From positions 62,001 to 126,000 of the forward strand of contig JAIBEI010000007.1 of assembly GCA_019459055.1 (NCBI GenBank): a stretch of 64,000 nt of DNA, given 5' to 3'. The stretch comes from Thiobacillus sp. (GTDB taxonomy: Bacteria; Pseudomonadota; Gammaproteobacteria; Burkholderiales; Thiobacillaceae). The stretch's first letter is position 1. Each line of letters opens with the position of its first letter. Positions 20,328 to 29,545 of the stretch are shown here, piece by piece. A program made the translations under genes and the position numbers. The notes under the pieces are model-generated. The model was given only the letters and a program-made list of their open reading frames with translations, had not been told where the DNA came from and searched no databases.

Positions 20328-20888
20328 TCAGACGATGGCCTGGTAACTCACTTCGACAATTTCCACCTCGCGCCGGCCCTCCGGCGTCTGCACGCTGACG
20401 CTGTCGCCTTCGCGCGCCTTCAGCAGCGCGCGCGCCATCGGCGATATCCAGGCGATGCGGCCGCGCCCGGCGTCGGCTTCGTCGATGCCGACGATGGCGT
20501 AGGTGGCTTCGCTGCCGTCTTGATCCGCCACGGTGACGGTGGCGCCGAAGAACACCTGATCGGTGTCCTCGCGGGTGGCGGGGTCGACCACCTCGGCGTG
20601 TTCCAGCCGCTTGGACAGAAATCGGATGCGACGATCGACCTCGCGCAGGCGCTTCTTGCCGTAGATGTAGTCGCCGTTTTCAGAACGGTCGCCGTTGCTC
20701 GCGGCCCAGGAGATGGTTTCCACCAGCTTGGGCCGCTCGACTTTCCATAGCTGATTGAATTCGGCGTCGAGCTGCGCGTAGCCTGCGGGTGTCATGTAAT
20801 TCTTCGAGCCGACGGGAAGCGCCGGCGCGGCGATCTCGTCTTCGTCGGCGTCGTCCGTGTCGGTTTCCTTGACGAAGGCCTTGTTCAT
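20328..20888 (-). CDS. greB: Transcription elongation factor GreB
   Basis: A 186-residue Gre factor. The N-terminal coiled coil carries the acidic tip region (SWAASNGDRSENGDYIYGKKRLREVDRR), followed by the FKBP-like C-terminal domain (VFFGATVTVAD to PEGRREVEIVEVSY). The LREVDRRIRFLSKRLE stretch and YIYGKK favour GreB over GreA. It rescues backtracked RNA polymerase by stimulating transcript cleavage. An extra acidic leader of about 20 residues (TDTDDADEDE) precedes the domain. The start codon overlaps the stop of the DUF2905 gene by four bases, the last link of a long overlapping chain. Confidence 0.93.
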   Translation of the reverse strand: MNKAFVKETDTDDADEDEIAAPALPVGSKNYMTPAGYAQLDAEFNQLWKVERPKLVETISWAASNGDRSENGDYIYGKKRLREVDRRIRFLSKRLEHAEVVDPATREDTDQVFFGATVTVADQDGSEATYAIVGIDEADAGRGRIAWISPMARALLKAREGDSVSVQTPEGRREVEIVEVSYQAIV

Positions 20889-21085
20889 CGACCAAACAGC
20901 CAGGCAAGCAGCGAGAGCAGCAGCGACATGAGAATGACGCTGGTGAAGGGGAAGTAGAACGTGCCGCGTGCGTGCTTCACCCGCAGGTCGCCCGGCAAGC
21001 GTCCCAGGCCCAGGCGGTTGAGCCAGGGGGTGAGCAGGCCCAGAACCAGCAGGGCCGCAATCAGGGTGAACAGCCATTTCAGCAT
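20885..21085 (-). CDS. DUF2905 small membrane protein
   Basis: A 66-residue protein with two membrane helices (residues about 2-20 and 47-64) around a loop with LNRLGLGRLPGDLRVKHARGTFYFPF. The LGRLPGD motif and length are those of the DUF2905 family, whose function is unknown. The start overlaps the preceding lipoprotein stop by one base (TAATG) and its own stop overlaps greB. Confidence 0.88.
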   Translation of the reverse strand: MLKWLFTLIAALLVLGLLTPWLNRLGLGRLPGDLRVKHARGTFYFPFTSVILMSLLLSLLAWLFGR

Positions 21086-21285
21086 TACTGCGCCGCTTCA
21101 TCCATTTGCTTGCGTTGCGCCTCTGCGGCATCCATCATCTGCCCCTCGACCGCACGCGCTTTTTCCATCGCCTGAATCTGGGCTTCGAACGCAGGGTTGG
21201 GTTGGCGTCCGGTTTCGGGCTGCGGCGGCGTGCCGGGGTCGCAGGCGCTCAGTATCAACCCAAACAGGATCACGATTCGTTTCAT
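21085..21285 (-). CDS. Small predicted lipoprotein
   Basis: A 66-residue protein with a signal peptide and lipobox: MKRIVILFGLILSAC, with acylated Cys15. The mature part is Pro-rich, then a Gln/Glu/Ala-rich helix. I know no family. The ATG at 21283-21285 overlaps the stop of the preceding oxidase-like gene by four bases, with GGATG just upstream, supporting a real gene rather than noise. Confidence 0.75.
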   Translation of the reverse strand: MKRIVILFGLILSACDPGTPPQPETGRQPNPAFEAQIQAMEKARAVEGQMMDAAEAQRKQMDEAAQ

Positions 21286-21833
21286 CTTGCATCCTCCAAC
21301 AGTCCGGTGGGCAGGCCGTCGATGCTGACCTGGTTTTTCTCGCGCCAGTACTCCAGCAAGCCCACCGCGCCTTTCTTTTCGGCCCAGCGCGCCAGTGTGT
21401 CGCGCTCGCCCGTGTGGAGGTACCTCGGCACGGCGTAGCCGCACGAGGTCTGCACCGCTTCGATGTCGAGCACGACGATCTGGCGCTCGCCGGGCAGGGC
21501 GGGAAAGCAGCGGCGCAACTCGCCCCATTCGGCGTCCTGGCGGCGCACCGCGCGGCCACGCCCATACAGGCGCAGGATCAGTGGGTCGGCGTCGAAACTG
21601 CACCACATCATGGTCAGGCGGCCATCGTGCTTCAGGTGGGCGGCGGTTTCGTTGCCGCTGCCGGTGAGGTCGAGGTAGGCCACGCAGCTGTCGGACAGCA
21701 CCCGCAGGCTGTCCATGCCCTTGGGCGACAGGTTGAGGCGGCTGTCGGCGGTGCCGCTGGCGGTGAAGAACAGTTTCTGCGCGGCGATGAAGTCGCGATG
21801 CCTGGCTTCAAGCGCAGGGTAAAAACGCGCCAT
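21282..21833 (-). CDS. Pyridoxamine 5'-phosphate oxidase-family protein
   Basis: A 183-residue split-barrel flavin-binding protein. The segment FFTASGTADSRLNLSPKGMDSLRVLSDS and then YLDLTGSGNETAAHL resemble the PNPOx-like FMN-binding barrel found in general stress-type proteins. It is shorter than, and not the same as, true PdxH. The start [12 protein letters not shown] overlaps the stop of the LON-domain gene (TGATG). Its substrate is unknown. Confidence 0.8.
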   Translation of the reverse strand: MARFYPALEARHRDFIAAQKLFFTASGTADSRLNLSPKGMDSLRVLSDSCVAYLDLTGSGNETAAHLKHDGRLTMMWCSFDADPLILRLYGRGRAVRRQDAEWGELRRCFPALPGERQIVVLDIEAVQTSCGYAVPRYLHTGERDTLARWAEKKGAVGLLEYWREKNQVSIDGLPTGLLEDAR

Positions 21834-22486
21834 CAGTTGACCTGCTTTTTGAGGAATTCGGTGAGGATGCGCAGGCGCATCGCGCTGTCGTTCATTTCCA
21901 GCAGATTCTGTTTGACAGAGAGCTTGAGCGGCAGCACTTCGGAAAGCCGGTAGCCCACCCACACCGCATTGTCGAATTCGTGTGGCGCGGGGAAATTGGA
22001 ATTGCCGTATTCGTCGATGATATGGCGCAGGATTTCGACGGCAAGTTCGAGTTCGTCGGGAATGGCGCTGGCAGGCTCGGCGCTGACTGCCTCTACGCTG
22101 CCGATGAGCAGGCCGCCGGGTTCGGTGCGCGTGCTGCGGACGACGAAGCGTTCCTCCGCCTGGGTGTCGATGTGCAGGATGCCGGCCTGCGGCATATCCC
22201 AGTCGGTGACGCGCACGCGGGTGCCGATGGAGAAGGGCGCGGCCGGGACGCCGGTTTCCGCGCCTTCGCGAATGGCTGCGGAAGGGTCGCCGCGCAGTGG
22301 CGGGGCCCCCGCCGGCGTACCCCAGACGGGTGCACAGATGCCGAATGGCGTGTCGTCGGCGATGGCCTGTTTGACCATGTCGAGATAGCGTTGCTCGAAA
22401 ATCCGCAGCGGCAGCCGCCCGCCTGGGAACACCACGGCATTGAGCGGGAATAGCGGCAGCCTGAATTGTTCGAGTGCTGCGCTCAT
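21833..22486 (-). CDS. LON peptidase substrate-binding domain protein
   Basis: A 217-residue stand-alone Lon N-terminal (LAN/PUA-like) domain. [31 protein letters not shown] is the typical opening, and there is no ATPase or protease domain. Such proteins are widespread with unknown function, possibly substrate recognition. It overlaps ubiX by four bases upstream and the PNPOx-like gene by one base downstream. Confidence 0.9.
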   Translation of the reverse strand: MSAALEQFRLPLFPLNAVVFPGGRLPLRIFEQRYLDMVKQAIADDTPFGICAPVWGTPAGAPPLRGDPSAAIREGAETGVPAAPFSIGTRVRVTDWDMPQAGILHIDTQAEERFVVRSTRTEPGGLLIGSVEAVSAEPASAIPDELELAVEILRHIIDEYGNSNFPAPHEFDNAVWVGYRLSEVLPLKLSVKQNLLEMNDSAMRLRILTEFLKKQVN

Positions 22487-23100
22487 CGGTCGTCGCCCCA
22501 GCGCGCCATCAGCGTGTGCGGGATGCGCAGCTGGTCAAGAATGCGCGCGACCATGAAATCGACGATGTCCTCGACATTTTGCGGACGATGGTAAAAACCG
22601 GGATTGGCGGGCAGGATCACAGCGTTCATTCTAGACAGCGTCAGCATGTTTTCCAGGTGCAGGGTGGAAAACGGCGCCTCGCGCGGAACCAGTATCAGTT
22701 TGCGTTGCTCTTTCAGCATCACATCGGCGGCACGCTCGATGAGGTTGTCGGACAGGCCGTGGGCAATGGCGGCGAGGGTGCCCATCGAACACGGGCACAC
22801 CACCATCGCGTCGGCCGGATTGGAGCCGGAGGCAACCGGTGCATTCCAGTCCTCGCGGCCGAACACGCGCAGCTGGCCATCACGCGCGTTGAGGCTCTCG
22901 CTCAGCTGTTTTTCGAGATCGCCGGCGCGCGCCGGCAGCGCCACGCCGAGTTCCTGCTTGGCGACGATGTGGGCGGCCTGCGACAGCAGCAGGTAAACGC
23001 GCACATCGGCGGCCAGCAGGCATTCGAGCAGGCGCATGCCATAGGCCATGCCGGATGCGCCGGTGAGCGCAAGAGTGACGGTATTCAGGGGAGGATGCAT
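22483..23100 (-). CDS. ubiX: Flavin prenyltransferase UbiX
   Basis: A 205-residue protein that joins dimethylallyl phosphate to FMN, making the prenylated flavin cofactor needed by UbiD decarboxylase in ubiquinone synthesis. Motifs are [15 protein letters not shown] at the N-terminus, [21 protein letters not shown], and [18 protein letters not shown] chose the ATG at 23098-23100. The start lies 16 bases inside the end of the preceding Gx transporter gene. No ubiD is in this window. Confidence 0.95.
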   Translation of the reverse strand: MHPPLNTVTLALTGASGMAYGMRLLECLLAADVRVYLLLSQAAHIVAKQELGVALPARAGDLEKQLSESLNARDGQLRVFGREDWNAPVASGSNPADAMVVCPCSMGTLAAIAHGLSDNLIERAADVMLKEQRKLILVPREAPFSTLHLENMLTLSRMNAVILPANPGFYHRPQNVEDIVDFMVARILDQLRIPHTLMARWGDDR

Positions 23101-23636
23101 GGCGTGGATTGTCGCTTGTCCGGTGCCGGGGCGGCAAGCAGACGCGCGACGATCACGCCGTTCACCGCGCCAAAAATCAGGGCTGCAGCGGCAAACACCG
23201 GCATGAGTTTGACCAGTGCGGCGCTGGGCAACAGCCACCAGCCGGCCAGCGCGAGCTGGCCGCCGATATGGCCGAAGGCCGCCAGCACCGAGAGGCTGAC
23301 CGGGCCGAAATAACGACCGGGCAGGTGGCGCGCCAGCGCCAGGACGGACAGGCTGACGAGCGCGCCGGCGGCCGACAGCCAGAATCCCGGCGCGAACAGG
23401 CTGCCCAGAAGTAGGCCGCCGGCCAGCACGCGCAGGGCGGACACCCAGGCCGCTGCACGCCAGCCGACTTGCAGCAGCACCAGCAGGATGACGATGTTGG
23501 CGAGCCCCGGCTTCACCCCGGGAACGGGACTGGGGATCGCCGCTTCGGCGAGCGTGAGGCCGATCGCCAGCGCCGCCAGCCATGCGATGCGACGGTCGTC
23601 GGCCGTGACCGGCAATTCAATAGCCGAGCGTGTCAT
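23085..23636 (-). CDS. Gx transporter family membrane protein
   Basis: A 183-residue protein with about five membrane helices. [53 protein letters not shown] is typical of the family also labelled heptaprenyl diphosphate synthase component I or Gx transporter. It is related to ECF-type substrate-binding membrane components. The substrate is unknown. It overlaps the NusG domain II gene by 20 bases and ubiX by 16 bases. The pairing with a NusG domain II protein is one I recall from other genomes. Confidence 0.82.
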   Translation of the reverse strand: MTRSAIELPVTADDRRIAWLAALAIGLTLAEAAIPSPVPGVKPGLANIVILLVLLQVGWRAAAWVSALRVLAGGLLLGSLFAPGFWLSAAGALVSLSVLALARHLPGRYFGPVSLSVLAAFGHIGGQLALAGWWLLPSAALVKLMPVFAAAALIFGAVNGVIVARLLAAPAPDKRQSTPCILP

Positions 23637-23982
23637 AGGCGGACGTGCGCCCCCGGATTTCGAGGCTGACCTGGTTCGGCAGGCACAGCGCGGCCTGGCC
23701 GGACTGCGTGAGCCAGCCCTGTTTCACACACAGCTGGCGCGGCGACGGGTCGCGCGCGATGCGGGCGCGACCGGGCTCGATTTCGATTCGCGTGGTGCCG
23801 AGCGGGCCATCGACGGTGAAGCTTTGCGTGTGGGTGAGGGCGGTGGTTTGCACGACCTGGCCGGAGGCGCGTATGACCGCGGTGTCGCCGCGGCCGCCGC
23901 CCCAGGCAAACACCGTCAGCGCGGCAACCAGGCCTGCGCCGGCCAGCAGCACGCCCACATCGCCGGCACGCAGCATCATCAT
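23617..23982 (-). CDS. NusG domain II-containing protein
   Basis: A 121-residue protein with an N-terminal membrane anchor (VGVLLAGAGLVAALTVFAWG, about residues 8-27) and a periplasmic beta domain of the NusG domain II type. This includes ARDPSPRQLCVKQGWLTQSGQAALCLPNQVSLEI, with two cysteines. It starts with three Met codons, and the first overlaps the rapZ stop (TGATG). The role is unknown, probably in the envelope next to the Gx transporter. Confidence 0.8.
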   Translation of the reverse strand: MMMLRAGDVGVLLAGAGLVAALTVFAWGGGRGDTAVIRASGQVVQTTALTHTQSFTVDGPLGTTRIEIEPGRARIARDPSPRQLCVKQGWLTQSGQAALCLPNQVSLEIRGRTSAYDTLGY

Positions 23983-24821
23983 CAGCTGAGCTCGCGGTGG
24001 CGCACCAGCACCTGCTCGCGTTCGCGGAAGGCGGCGGCCAGCGTTTCGGCGAAGTAGACGCTGCGGTGCTGGCCGCCGGTGCAGCCGATGGCGACCGTCA
24101 GGTAGGCGCGATGGTCGCGGATGAAGCACGGCAGCCAGTTTTCGACAAAACTGCGGATGTCGGCCAGCAGCGCCATTGCGTCGGCGCTCGCCTCGATGTA
24201 GTCCCTGACCGGCTGGTCGCGTCCGGTGAGCGGACGCAGTTCGGCGACGTAATGTGGATTGGACAGGCAGCGCACGTCGAACACCAGGTCGGCGTCGAGC
24301 GGAATGCCATGCTTGAAGCCGAAGGATTCGAACAACAGGGTGATGCGCGAGCGGTCCTGGCCAACCAGATCCTTGATCCACAGCCGCAGGGCTGCGGCGG
24401 AGAGGTCGCTGGTGTCGATGCGGTGCGCCAGCGGCGCGACATCGGCGAGCATCTCGCGTTCGAGCTGGATCGCTTCCTGCAGCGACACGCTCTCGCTCGA
24501 CAGCGGGTGGCGCCGCCGCGTTTCGGAAAAGCGCTTGACCAGCGTCAGCGTCTTGGCTTCGAGAAAAATCACCCGCAGGTCGGCGCCCTGCTCGCGCAGC
24601 GCCCCGGCAATCCGGGGCAGCTGTGCAAAGCTCGCGCTGCTGCGCGCATCGATGGCGATGGCGATGCGAGTGTGGCCTTCGCGCGTCAGGTAGTCGACCA
24701 GGGGTTGCAGCATGGCCAGCGGCAGGTTGTCGACGCAGTAATAGCCGACGTCTTCCAGCACCGCGATGGCAATGCTTTTGCCGGAACCCGACAATCCCGA
24801 GACCAGAACGATCTGCATCAT
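23982..24821 (-). CDS. rapZ: RNase adapter protein RapZ
   Basis: A 279-residue P-loop protein. Walker A GLSGSGKS is at about residues 9-16. DNLPLAML and the C-terminal [18 protein letters not shown] are diagnostic. In enterics RapZ binds GlcN6P and directs RNase E to the sRNA GlmZ; here the target is unknown. Two ATG codons stand at the start and the first overlaps the hprK stop (ATGA). In many betaproteobacteria the next genes encode PTS components, but here a NusG domain II protein follows. Confidence 0.95.
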   Translation of the reverse strand: MMQIVLVSGLSGSGKSIAIAVLEDVGYYCVDNLPLAMLQPLVDYLTREGHTRIAIAIDARSSASFAQLPRIAGALREQGADLRVIFLEAKTLTLVKRFSETRRRHPLSSESVSLQEAIQLEREMLADVAPLAHRIDTSDLSAAALRLWIKDLVGQDRSRITLLFESFGFKHGIPLDADLVFDVRCLSNPHYVAELRPLTGRDQPVRDYIEASADAMALLADIRSFVENWLPCFIRDHRAYLTVAIGCTGGQHRSVYFAETLAAAFREREQVLVRHRELS

Positions 24822-25768
24822 TCGTTCCCGTCGATGGCCGCCTGCTGGCGCTTGATGAATTGCTCGACCGGATTGATGCCGCGCTGTTTGAGGCGGTGAT
24901 TGCGTACCGCCACTTCGACCAGCACGGCAAGATTGCGGCCGGCCGCAACCGGGATGCGCACCTTGGGAATGGCGACGCCGAGAATGGTCTCGGTCGACGC
25001 CACCATGTCGAGCCGGTTGAGGCTGACTTCACCGATTTCCTGTGGATGCACCAGTTCGACGATGAGCTTGAGATTTTTTTGCGGCTTGAGCGCCATTTCG
25101 CCGAACAGGACGCGGATGTTGAGTATGCCGAGACCACGCACTTCGAGAAAGTCGCGGATCAGCGGCGGGCAGATGCCTTCCAGCGTTTTCGGTGCGACGT
25201 GTTTCAGATCGACCACGTCGTCGGCAATCAGCCGGTGGCCGCGCGTGATGAGTTCCAGCGCCAGTTCGCTCTTGCCGACGCCGGCGTCGCCCTTGATGAG
25301 GACGCCGGTGCCCAGCACTTCCAGGAATACCCCGTGGATCGAGGTGGTCTCGGCCAGGCTCTGTGTCAGGTAATGACCCAGGTAGGACATCAGGATGGGG
25401 CTCGCAAGTGTCGACGTGAACAGCGGCGTTTCGGTGCGATCGGCACCGTCAAACAGAACTGCCGGCACGGCTTCGCCGCTGGAAACGACAATGGCGGCCA
25501 GCTCGGTCGAAAACAGGTGGTCGATGGCATCCTGCAGGGCGGATTCGGACAGACTGCGCAGATAGTCCATTTCGGCCGGCCCCAGCACCTGCACCTGGTT
25601 GGGGTGGACGAAATTCAGGTGGCCGATGAGGGCCAGGGTGGGTTTCTGGATGGTTTCGGAAGACAGACTGCGCTGGCCACCGTCGCGTCCGGCCAGCCAT
25701 TGCAGGCCGAGCTGTTTCGCCATGTCGTGGAACAGGGTCTCGACCGAAACGTGGCTGATCTCGCTCAT
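24818..25768 (-). CDS. hprK: HPr kinase/phosphorylase
   Basis: A 316-residue bifunctional enzyme that phosphorylates and dephosphorylates HPr on a serine. The N-terminal domain is followed by [24 protein letters not shown] (Walker A at 160-168, His145). The C-terminal signature [11 protein letters not shown] is clear. In betaproteobacteria HprK belongs to a sugar-independent regulatory PTS with PtsN, whose gene lies 16 bases upstream. No HPr or enzyme I gene is in the window. Confidence 0.96.
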   Translation of the reverse strand: MSEISHVSVETLFHDMAKQLGLQWLAGRDGGQRSLSSETIQKPTLALIGHLNFVHPNQVQVLGPAEMDYLRSLSESALQDAIDHLFSTELAAIVVSSGEAVPAVLFDGADRTETPLFTSTLASPILMSYLGHYLTQSLAETTSIHGVFLEVLGTGVLIKGDAGVGKSELALELITRGHRLIADDVVDLKHVAPKTLEGICPPLIRDFLEVRGLGILNIRVLFGEMALKPQKNLKLIVELVHPQEIGEVSLNRLDMVASTETILGVAIPKVRIPVAAGRNLAVLVEVAVRNHRLKQRGINPVEQFIKRQQAAIDGNE

Positions 25769-25784
25769 GCGCCGGCTCGCGCGT

Positions 25785-26240
25785 TTAGCCAGACCATGAC
25801 TCGAGCAGCGCGATCAATTCGGCCGGGGTCGCCGCGCCCAGCATTTTTGCGCGCATGGCATCGTCGCCGAACAGTTGCGCCAGTTCGCCAAGGATCTGCA
25901 GATGACGTTCGTTGGCATCCTTGGGGACCAGCAAAATGAAGCACAGCGATACCGGCTGGTTGTCCGGGGCGTCGAATTCGAGCGGCGTCTTCAGGCGGTA
26001 CAGCGCGCCGCTGGCATCCTTCAGCCCCTTGATGCGGCCATGCGGAATGGCGATGCCGTAGCCGAGCGCGGTCGAGCCCAGGCGTTCGCGTTCGAACAGG
26101 CTGGTGAAAACATCGGAAGCCTTGAGCCCGTGGATTTTGGCGAACAGCTCTGCAGCATGTTCGAACAGCTTCTTCTTGCTGGTGAAACTCTTGTCCAGCA
26201 AGGTGGAGTCGGGGGTGATGAGTGGAGCGATTAGGTTCAT
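25785..26240 (-). CDS. ptsN: PTS IIA-like nitrogen regulatory protein PtsN
   Basis: A 151-residue EIIA-Ntr protein. The phosphorylated histidine is His67 in GYGIAIPHGR. It is the output protein of the nitrogen PTS, affecting potassium transport and kinases in other bacteria. The start is the ATG at 26238-26240; the extension to 26279 lies over a likely -10 element and is not used. It lies between hpf and hprK, the usual order downstream of rpoN. Confidence 0.95.
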   Translation of the reverse strand: MNLIAPLITPDSTLLDKSFTSKKKLFEHAAELFAKIHGLKASDVFTSLFERERLGSTALGYGIAIPHGRIKGLKDASGALYRLKTPLEFDAPDNQPVSLCFILLVPKDANERHLQILGELAQLFGDDAMRAKMLGAATPAELIALLESWSG

Positions 26241-26279
26241 GCCGGTTGCATAGCCGGGGAAGGAATCCGGCGCCTGCAA

Positions 26280-26306
26280 ATTATACGCCCGGAGTGCCTC
26301 CGGGCG
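26280..26306 (-). promoter_or_regulatory. Hairpin and consensus -10 box upstream of ptsN
   Basis: CGCCCGGAG (26286-26294) and CTCCGGGCG (26298-26306) form a 9-bp stem. Immediately downstream on the minus strand is TATAAT (26285-26280), a perfect -10 box. The hairpin may end hpf transcripts, although no T run follows. The TATAAT could start a ptsN-hprK transcript. No -35 is visible, so the promoter call is tentative. Confidence 0.4.
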
Positions 26307-26334
26307 GGGGTGCCTCAGTTCGGGCGGCGCGATG

Positions 26335-26670
26335 TCAGGCGGCGCTTTCGCTCGGTTGATGCTTCAAACCGCCGTCGGCCTGGTGGACATCCGCGGTTTT
26401 TTCCTTGTGCTTGACGATCTGGCGATCCAGTTTGTCGGCCAGAAGGTCGATGGCAGCGTACATGTTGCCGTCCTCGCTGCGAGCGTGGAAATCATGGCCC
26501 TTGACGTGCAGGGTGGCTTCCACTTTGTGCACCAGCTTTTCCACCTGCATGATCACGGTCACGTTGATGACGTGATCGAAGTGGCGTTTGACGCGGTCGA
26601 GTTTCTCGGAAACATAATCGCGAATGGCTGGGGTCACGGGCAGGTGATGGCCGGAAATCGTCAAGTTCAT
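26335..26670 (-). CDS. hpf: Ribosome hibernation promoting factor, short form
   Basis: A 111-residue protein of the short HPF/YfiA group that binds the 30S decoding centre and helps form 100S dimers in stationary phase. MNLTISGHHLPVTPAIRDYVSEKLDRVKRHF is the standard opening, and YAAIDLLADKLDRQIVKHKEK closes the domain. A strong AGGAGG lies just before the ATG. It follows rpoN, as is usual. Confidence 0.95.
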   Translation of the reverse strand: MNLTISGHHLPVTPAIRDYVSEKLDRVKRHFDHVINVTVIMQVEKLVHKVEATLHVKGHDFHARSEDGNMYAAIDLLADKLDRQIVKHKEKTADVHQADGGLKHQPSESAA

Positions 26671-26782
26671 AGAGCCTCCTACGTCTGTTAAAAAACTAAA
26701 AATCGGCTTGTCTATATTTCGGAGCGATGCTTTGCGTCCGGTTTCATTGTGAGACGAAACTGGAATACATTCAAGAAGACTG

Positions 26783-28213
26783 TTAAAGCGAACGCCGCAT
26801 ATTTGCCGGGGGAATGTGCAGCGTTTCGCGATATTTTGCGACGGTTCGGCGGGCGACCACGATGCCCTGCTGGCTCAAAACTTCGGCCAATTGGCCATCG
26901 GATAGCGGTTTTTTGCAGCTTTCGGCGGCGATCAGCTGCTTGATCAGCGCCCGGATCGCAGTGGACGAGCAGGCGCCGCCACTGTCGGTGGCGACGTGGC
27001 TGCCGAAAAAATACTTCAGTTCGTACAGGCCGCGCGGGGTCATCATGAATTTTTGTGTGGTGACGCGCGAAATGGTCGATTCGTGCAGTTCCACCGTGTC
27101 GGCAATTTCACGCAGTACCAATGGGCGCATCGCCACATCGCCGTGCTCGAAGAACTGCTTCTGCCGGTCGACGATGGCCTGCGAGACGCGCAGGATGGTG
27201 TCGAACCGCTGTTGCACGTTCTTGATCAGCCAGCGCGCCTCCTGCAGCTGGGTGGCAAGCTGGCCGCCGCCGCTGTCGCGGTGGCGCGCCAGGATGTCGG
27301 CATAGACGCGATTGACCCGCAGTTTGGGCATGGCGTCGGCGTTGAGGCTGGCAATCCACATGCCCTTGACCTTGCGCACATACACGTCGGGAATGACATA
27401 ACGTGTTTCGTCGGCGCCGAAGACGGCGCCCGGACGCGGGTTGAGCGAAAGGATCAGGGTGCGCGCCGCGTGCAGCACGGCATCGTCGATGCCGAGGGTT
27501 TTCTTCAGCTTGCCGACATCGCGTGCGGCCAGCAGGTCGAGATAATGCGCGGTCAGTCGCATGGCGACGTCGCGCGCCGGGGTGTCGGGGGGCAGGGCGC
27601 GCAGTTGCAGGGTCAGGCATTCAGCCAGGTTGCGCGCGCCGACTCCGGTCGGATCCATGTTCTGCAGGTGCTTGAGCGCGGTCTCGACTTCCTGGGGCTC
27701 GAGCTCCTCGATTTCGTCCTGCAGGCTGGCAGTAATGTCCTCCAGCGGCTGGGTCAGAAAACCGGAATCGTCCAGGTCGTCGATCAGTGTGGCAACCAGG
27801 GTGCGGTCGCGCAGAGTGAGCGGGCTGACGATCAGCTGGTTCAGCAGATGTTCGCGCAGGGTCGAACTGGCTACCGAACCTTGCTCATAGTCGTTGTCTT
27901 CGTCATTGCTGCCGGCTGAGCTGTAATCGTTCCAGTCGGAATCGTCCAGCGCGGTGACGGGGTCGGATTCGGAGCTTTCGGGCTGACTGGGTTCCGTGCT
28001 TTGCGCCTCGGCCTCGGCGGTGTGGGCAGGCGCTTCGACGGCAAGACCGGCGTCGTCCTCGTCCTCGCGTTCCAGCAGCGGATTGTCCTGCAGCATTTGC
28101 TCCAGTTCCTGGTTCAATTCCAACGTCGATAGCTGCAATAGCCGGATCGACTGTTGCAGTTGCGGTGTCAGGGTAAGGTGCTGGCCGAGCTTGAGTTGAA
28201 GGCTGTGTTTCAT
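26783..28213 (-). CDS. rpoN: RNA polymerase sigma-54 factor
   Basis: A 476-residue sigma-54 factor. Region I is the Gln/Leu-rich N-terminus (LQLKLGQHLTLTPQLQQSIRLL) that contacts activators. An acidic region II follows (about 55-110). The RpoN box ARRTVAKYRE is at 454-463. It serves activators such as the GAFTGA response regulator found at 47-48.6 kb in this window. It follows lptB and precedes hpf, ptsN and hprK. Confidence 0.97.
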   Translation of the reverse strand: MKHSLQLKLGQHLTLTPQLQQSIRLLQLSTLELNQELEQMLQDNPLLEREDEDDAGLAVEAPAHTAEAEAQSTEPSQPESSESDPVTALDDSDWNDYSSAGSNDEDNDYEQGSVASSTLREHLLNQLIVSPLTLRDRTLVATLIDDLDDSGFLTQPLEDITASLQDEIEELEPQEVETALKHLQNMDPTGVGARNLAECLTLQLRALPPDTPARDVAMRLTAHYLDLLAARDVGKLKKTLGIDDAVLHAARTLILSLNPRPGAVFGADETRYVIPDVYVRKVKGMWIASLNADAMPKLRVNRVYADILARHRDSGGGQLATQLQEARWLIKNVQQRFDTILRVSQAIVDRQKQFFEHGDVAMRPLVLREIADTVELHESTISRVTTQKFMMTPRGLYELKYFFGSHVATDSGGACSSTAIRALIKQLIAAESCKKPLSDGQLAEVLSQQGIVVARRTVAKYRETLHIPPANMRRSL

Positions 28214-28283
28214 AAAATCTGACTACGGCAAAAATCATGCCGACTTGAATCAAGTGTAGCGTGATTTTTTGCGCAGATTGAAG

Positions 28284-29006
28284 TTACAGGCGGAAATTCT
28301 CGCCGAGATAGACCTTGCGCGCGTTGTCGTCCTGGATGATAAGGTCGGGCGTGCCCGCGATCAGCAAGCGGCCTTCATTGATGATGTAGGCGCGGTCGCA
28401 GATGCCGAGGGTTTCACGCACGTTGTGGTCGGTGATGAGCACGCCGATGTCGCGCTCGATCAGGAAATGCACCAGCTTCTGGATGTCGAGCACGGCAATT
28501 GGATCAACCCCGGCGAAGGGTTCGTCGAGCAGGATGAAGCGCGGATTGATGGCCAGCGCGCGCGCGATTTCCACGCGGCGGCGCTCGCCACCGGACAGGC
28601 TGATGGCGGCCGCATCGCGCAGATGCGCGATGTGCAGGTCATTGAGCAGATTGTTGAGGTGTTCCTCACGCTCATCCGGGGTGTAGGGTTTGAGTTCCAG
28701 AATGGCGCGGATGTTTTCCTCCACCGTCATCTTGCGGAAGATGGACGGTTCCTGCGGCAGGTAGGACAGCCCCAGCCGCGCGCGCTGGTGGATCGCCATA
28801 TGGGTGAGATCATGCGTATCCAACCGCACGCTGCCGCCGTCCACTGCGACCAGCCCCACCACCATGTAGAAGCAGGTGGTCTTGCCGGCGCCGTTGGGTC
28901 CCAGCAGGCCGACTACCTCGCCGCTGTTGACCTCGAATGAGACGTCGTGCACCACGGTGCGTTTGCCATACGTCTTGCGCAGGCCCTGGGCGGAAATCTG
29001 GCTCAT
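28284..29006 (-). CDS. lptB: LPS export ABC transporter ATPase LptB
   Basis: A 240-residue ATPase of the LptB2FG complex that extracts lipopolysaccharide from the inner membrane. Walker [10 protein letters not shown] is at 36-44, the signature LSGGERRR lies in the middle, and [13 protein letters not shown] is Walker B. Its start overlaps the lptA stop by four bases. Confidence 0.97.
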   Translation of the reverse strand: MSQISAQGLRKTYGKRTVVHDVSFEVNSGEVVGLLGPNGAGKTTCFYMVVGLVAVDGGSVRLDTHDLTHMAIHQRARLGLSYLPQEPSIFRKMTVEENIRAILELKPYTPDEREEHLNNLLNDLHIAHLRDAAAISLSGGERRRVEIARALAINPRFILLDEPFAGVDPIAVLDIQKLVHFLIERDIGVLITDHNVRETLGICDRAYIINEGRLLIAGTPDLIIQDDNARKVYLGENFRL

Positions 29007-29545
29007 GGTTGTGCGGCGGGCTGGTCGGTGCGCGGCTTCGGACGAATGACGGCGCGCACCCGGCCGGCCGGGGTTTCCACGCCGGGCTGGCCGACGACCT
29101 TGTAGAACTCGGTGTCGGCGTTGTAGGAAATCTGCGCGCCGCGCAGTTCGTCGCTGCCGCGCCGCAGCTGGGCCTGGCCGATCATTTCAAGCTGGTTGTT
29201 GACGCTGTCGTACTCGATGCGGTTGGCAGCTCCCTCGATGAATTCGTCGCGGTTATCGAGCTTCTGGCGGAACGTTGCGGGGCGGCCGGTGGCGCTTATC
29301 TTGTCGAGCCCGCTCGCATTCTGGGTTACCTGTACACGGTCGGCACGCAGCATCAGCGTGCCCTGGCTCAAAATCACATTACCCTGGTAGACGCTGACTT
29401 TCCGGATGTCGTCGAGGGTGACCATGTCGGCCTCGAGGTTGACCGGCTTGCCGCGGTCGGCTTTTTCTGCATGCGCGGGTGAGGCCAGCAGCACGGCAGA
29501 GAGCGCTGCATACACTCCAATTTTCAATATTTGCATGGCATTCAT
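29003..29545 (-). CDS. lptA: LPS transport periplasmic protein LptA
   Basis: A 180-residue periplasmic bridge protein. A signal peptide ends at ASPAHA (about residue 26). The OstA-like beta-jellyroll follows, with [28 protein letters not shown] proline-rich tail ([14 protein letters not shown]) ends it. It overlaps lptC and lptB by four bases each, so the three are probably translated together. Confidence 0.94.
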   Translation of the reverse strand: MNAMQILKIGVYAALSAVLLASPAHAEKADRGKPVNLEADMVTLDDIRKVSVYQGNVILSQGTLMLRADRVQVTQNASGLDKISATGRPATFRQKLDNRDEFIEGAANRIEYDSVNNQLEMIGQAQLRRGSDELRGAQISYNADTEFYKVVGQPGVETPAGRVRAVIRPKPRTDQPAAQP

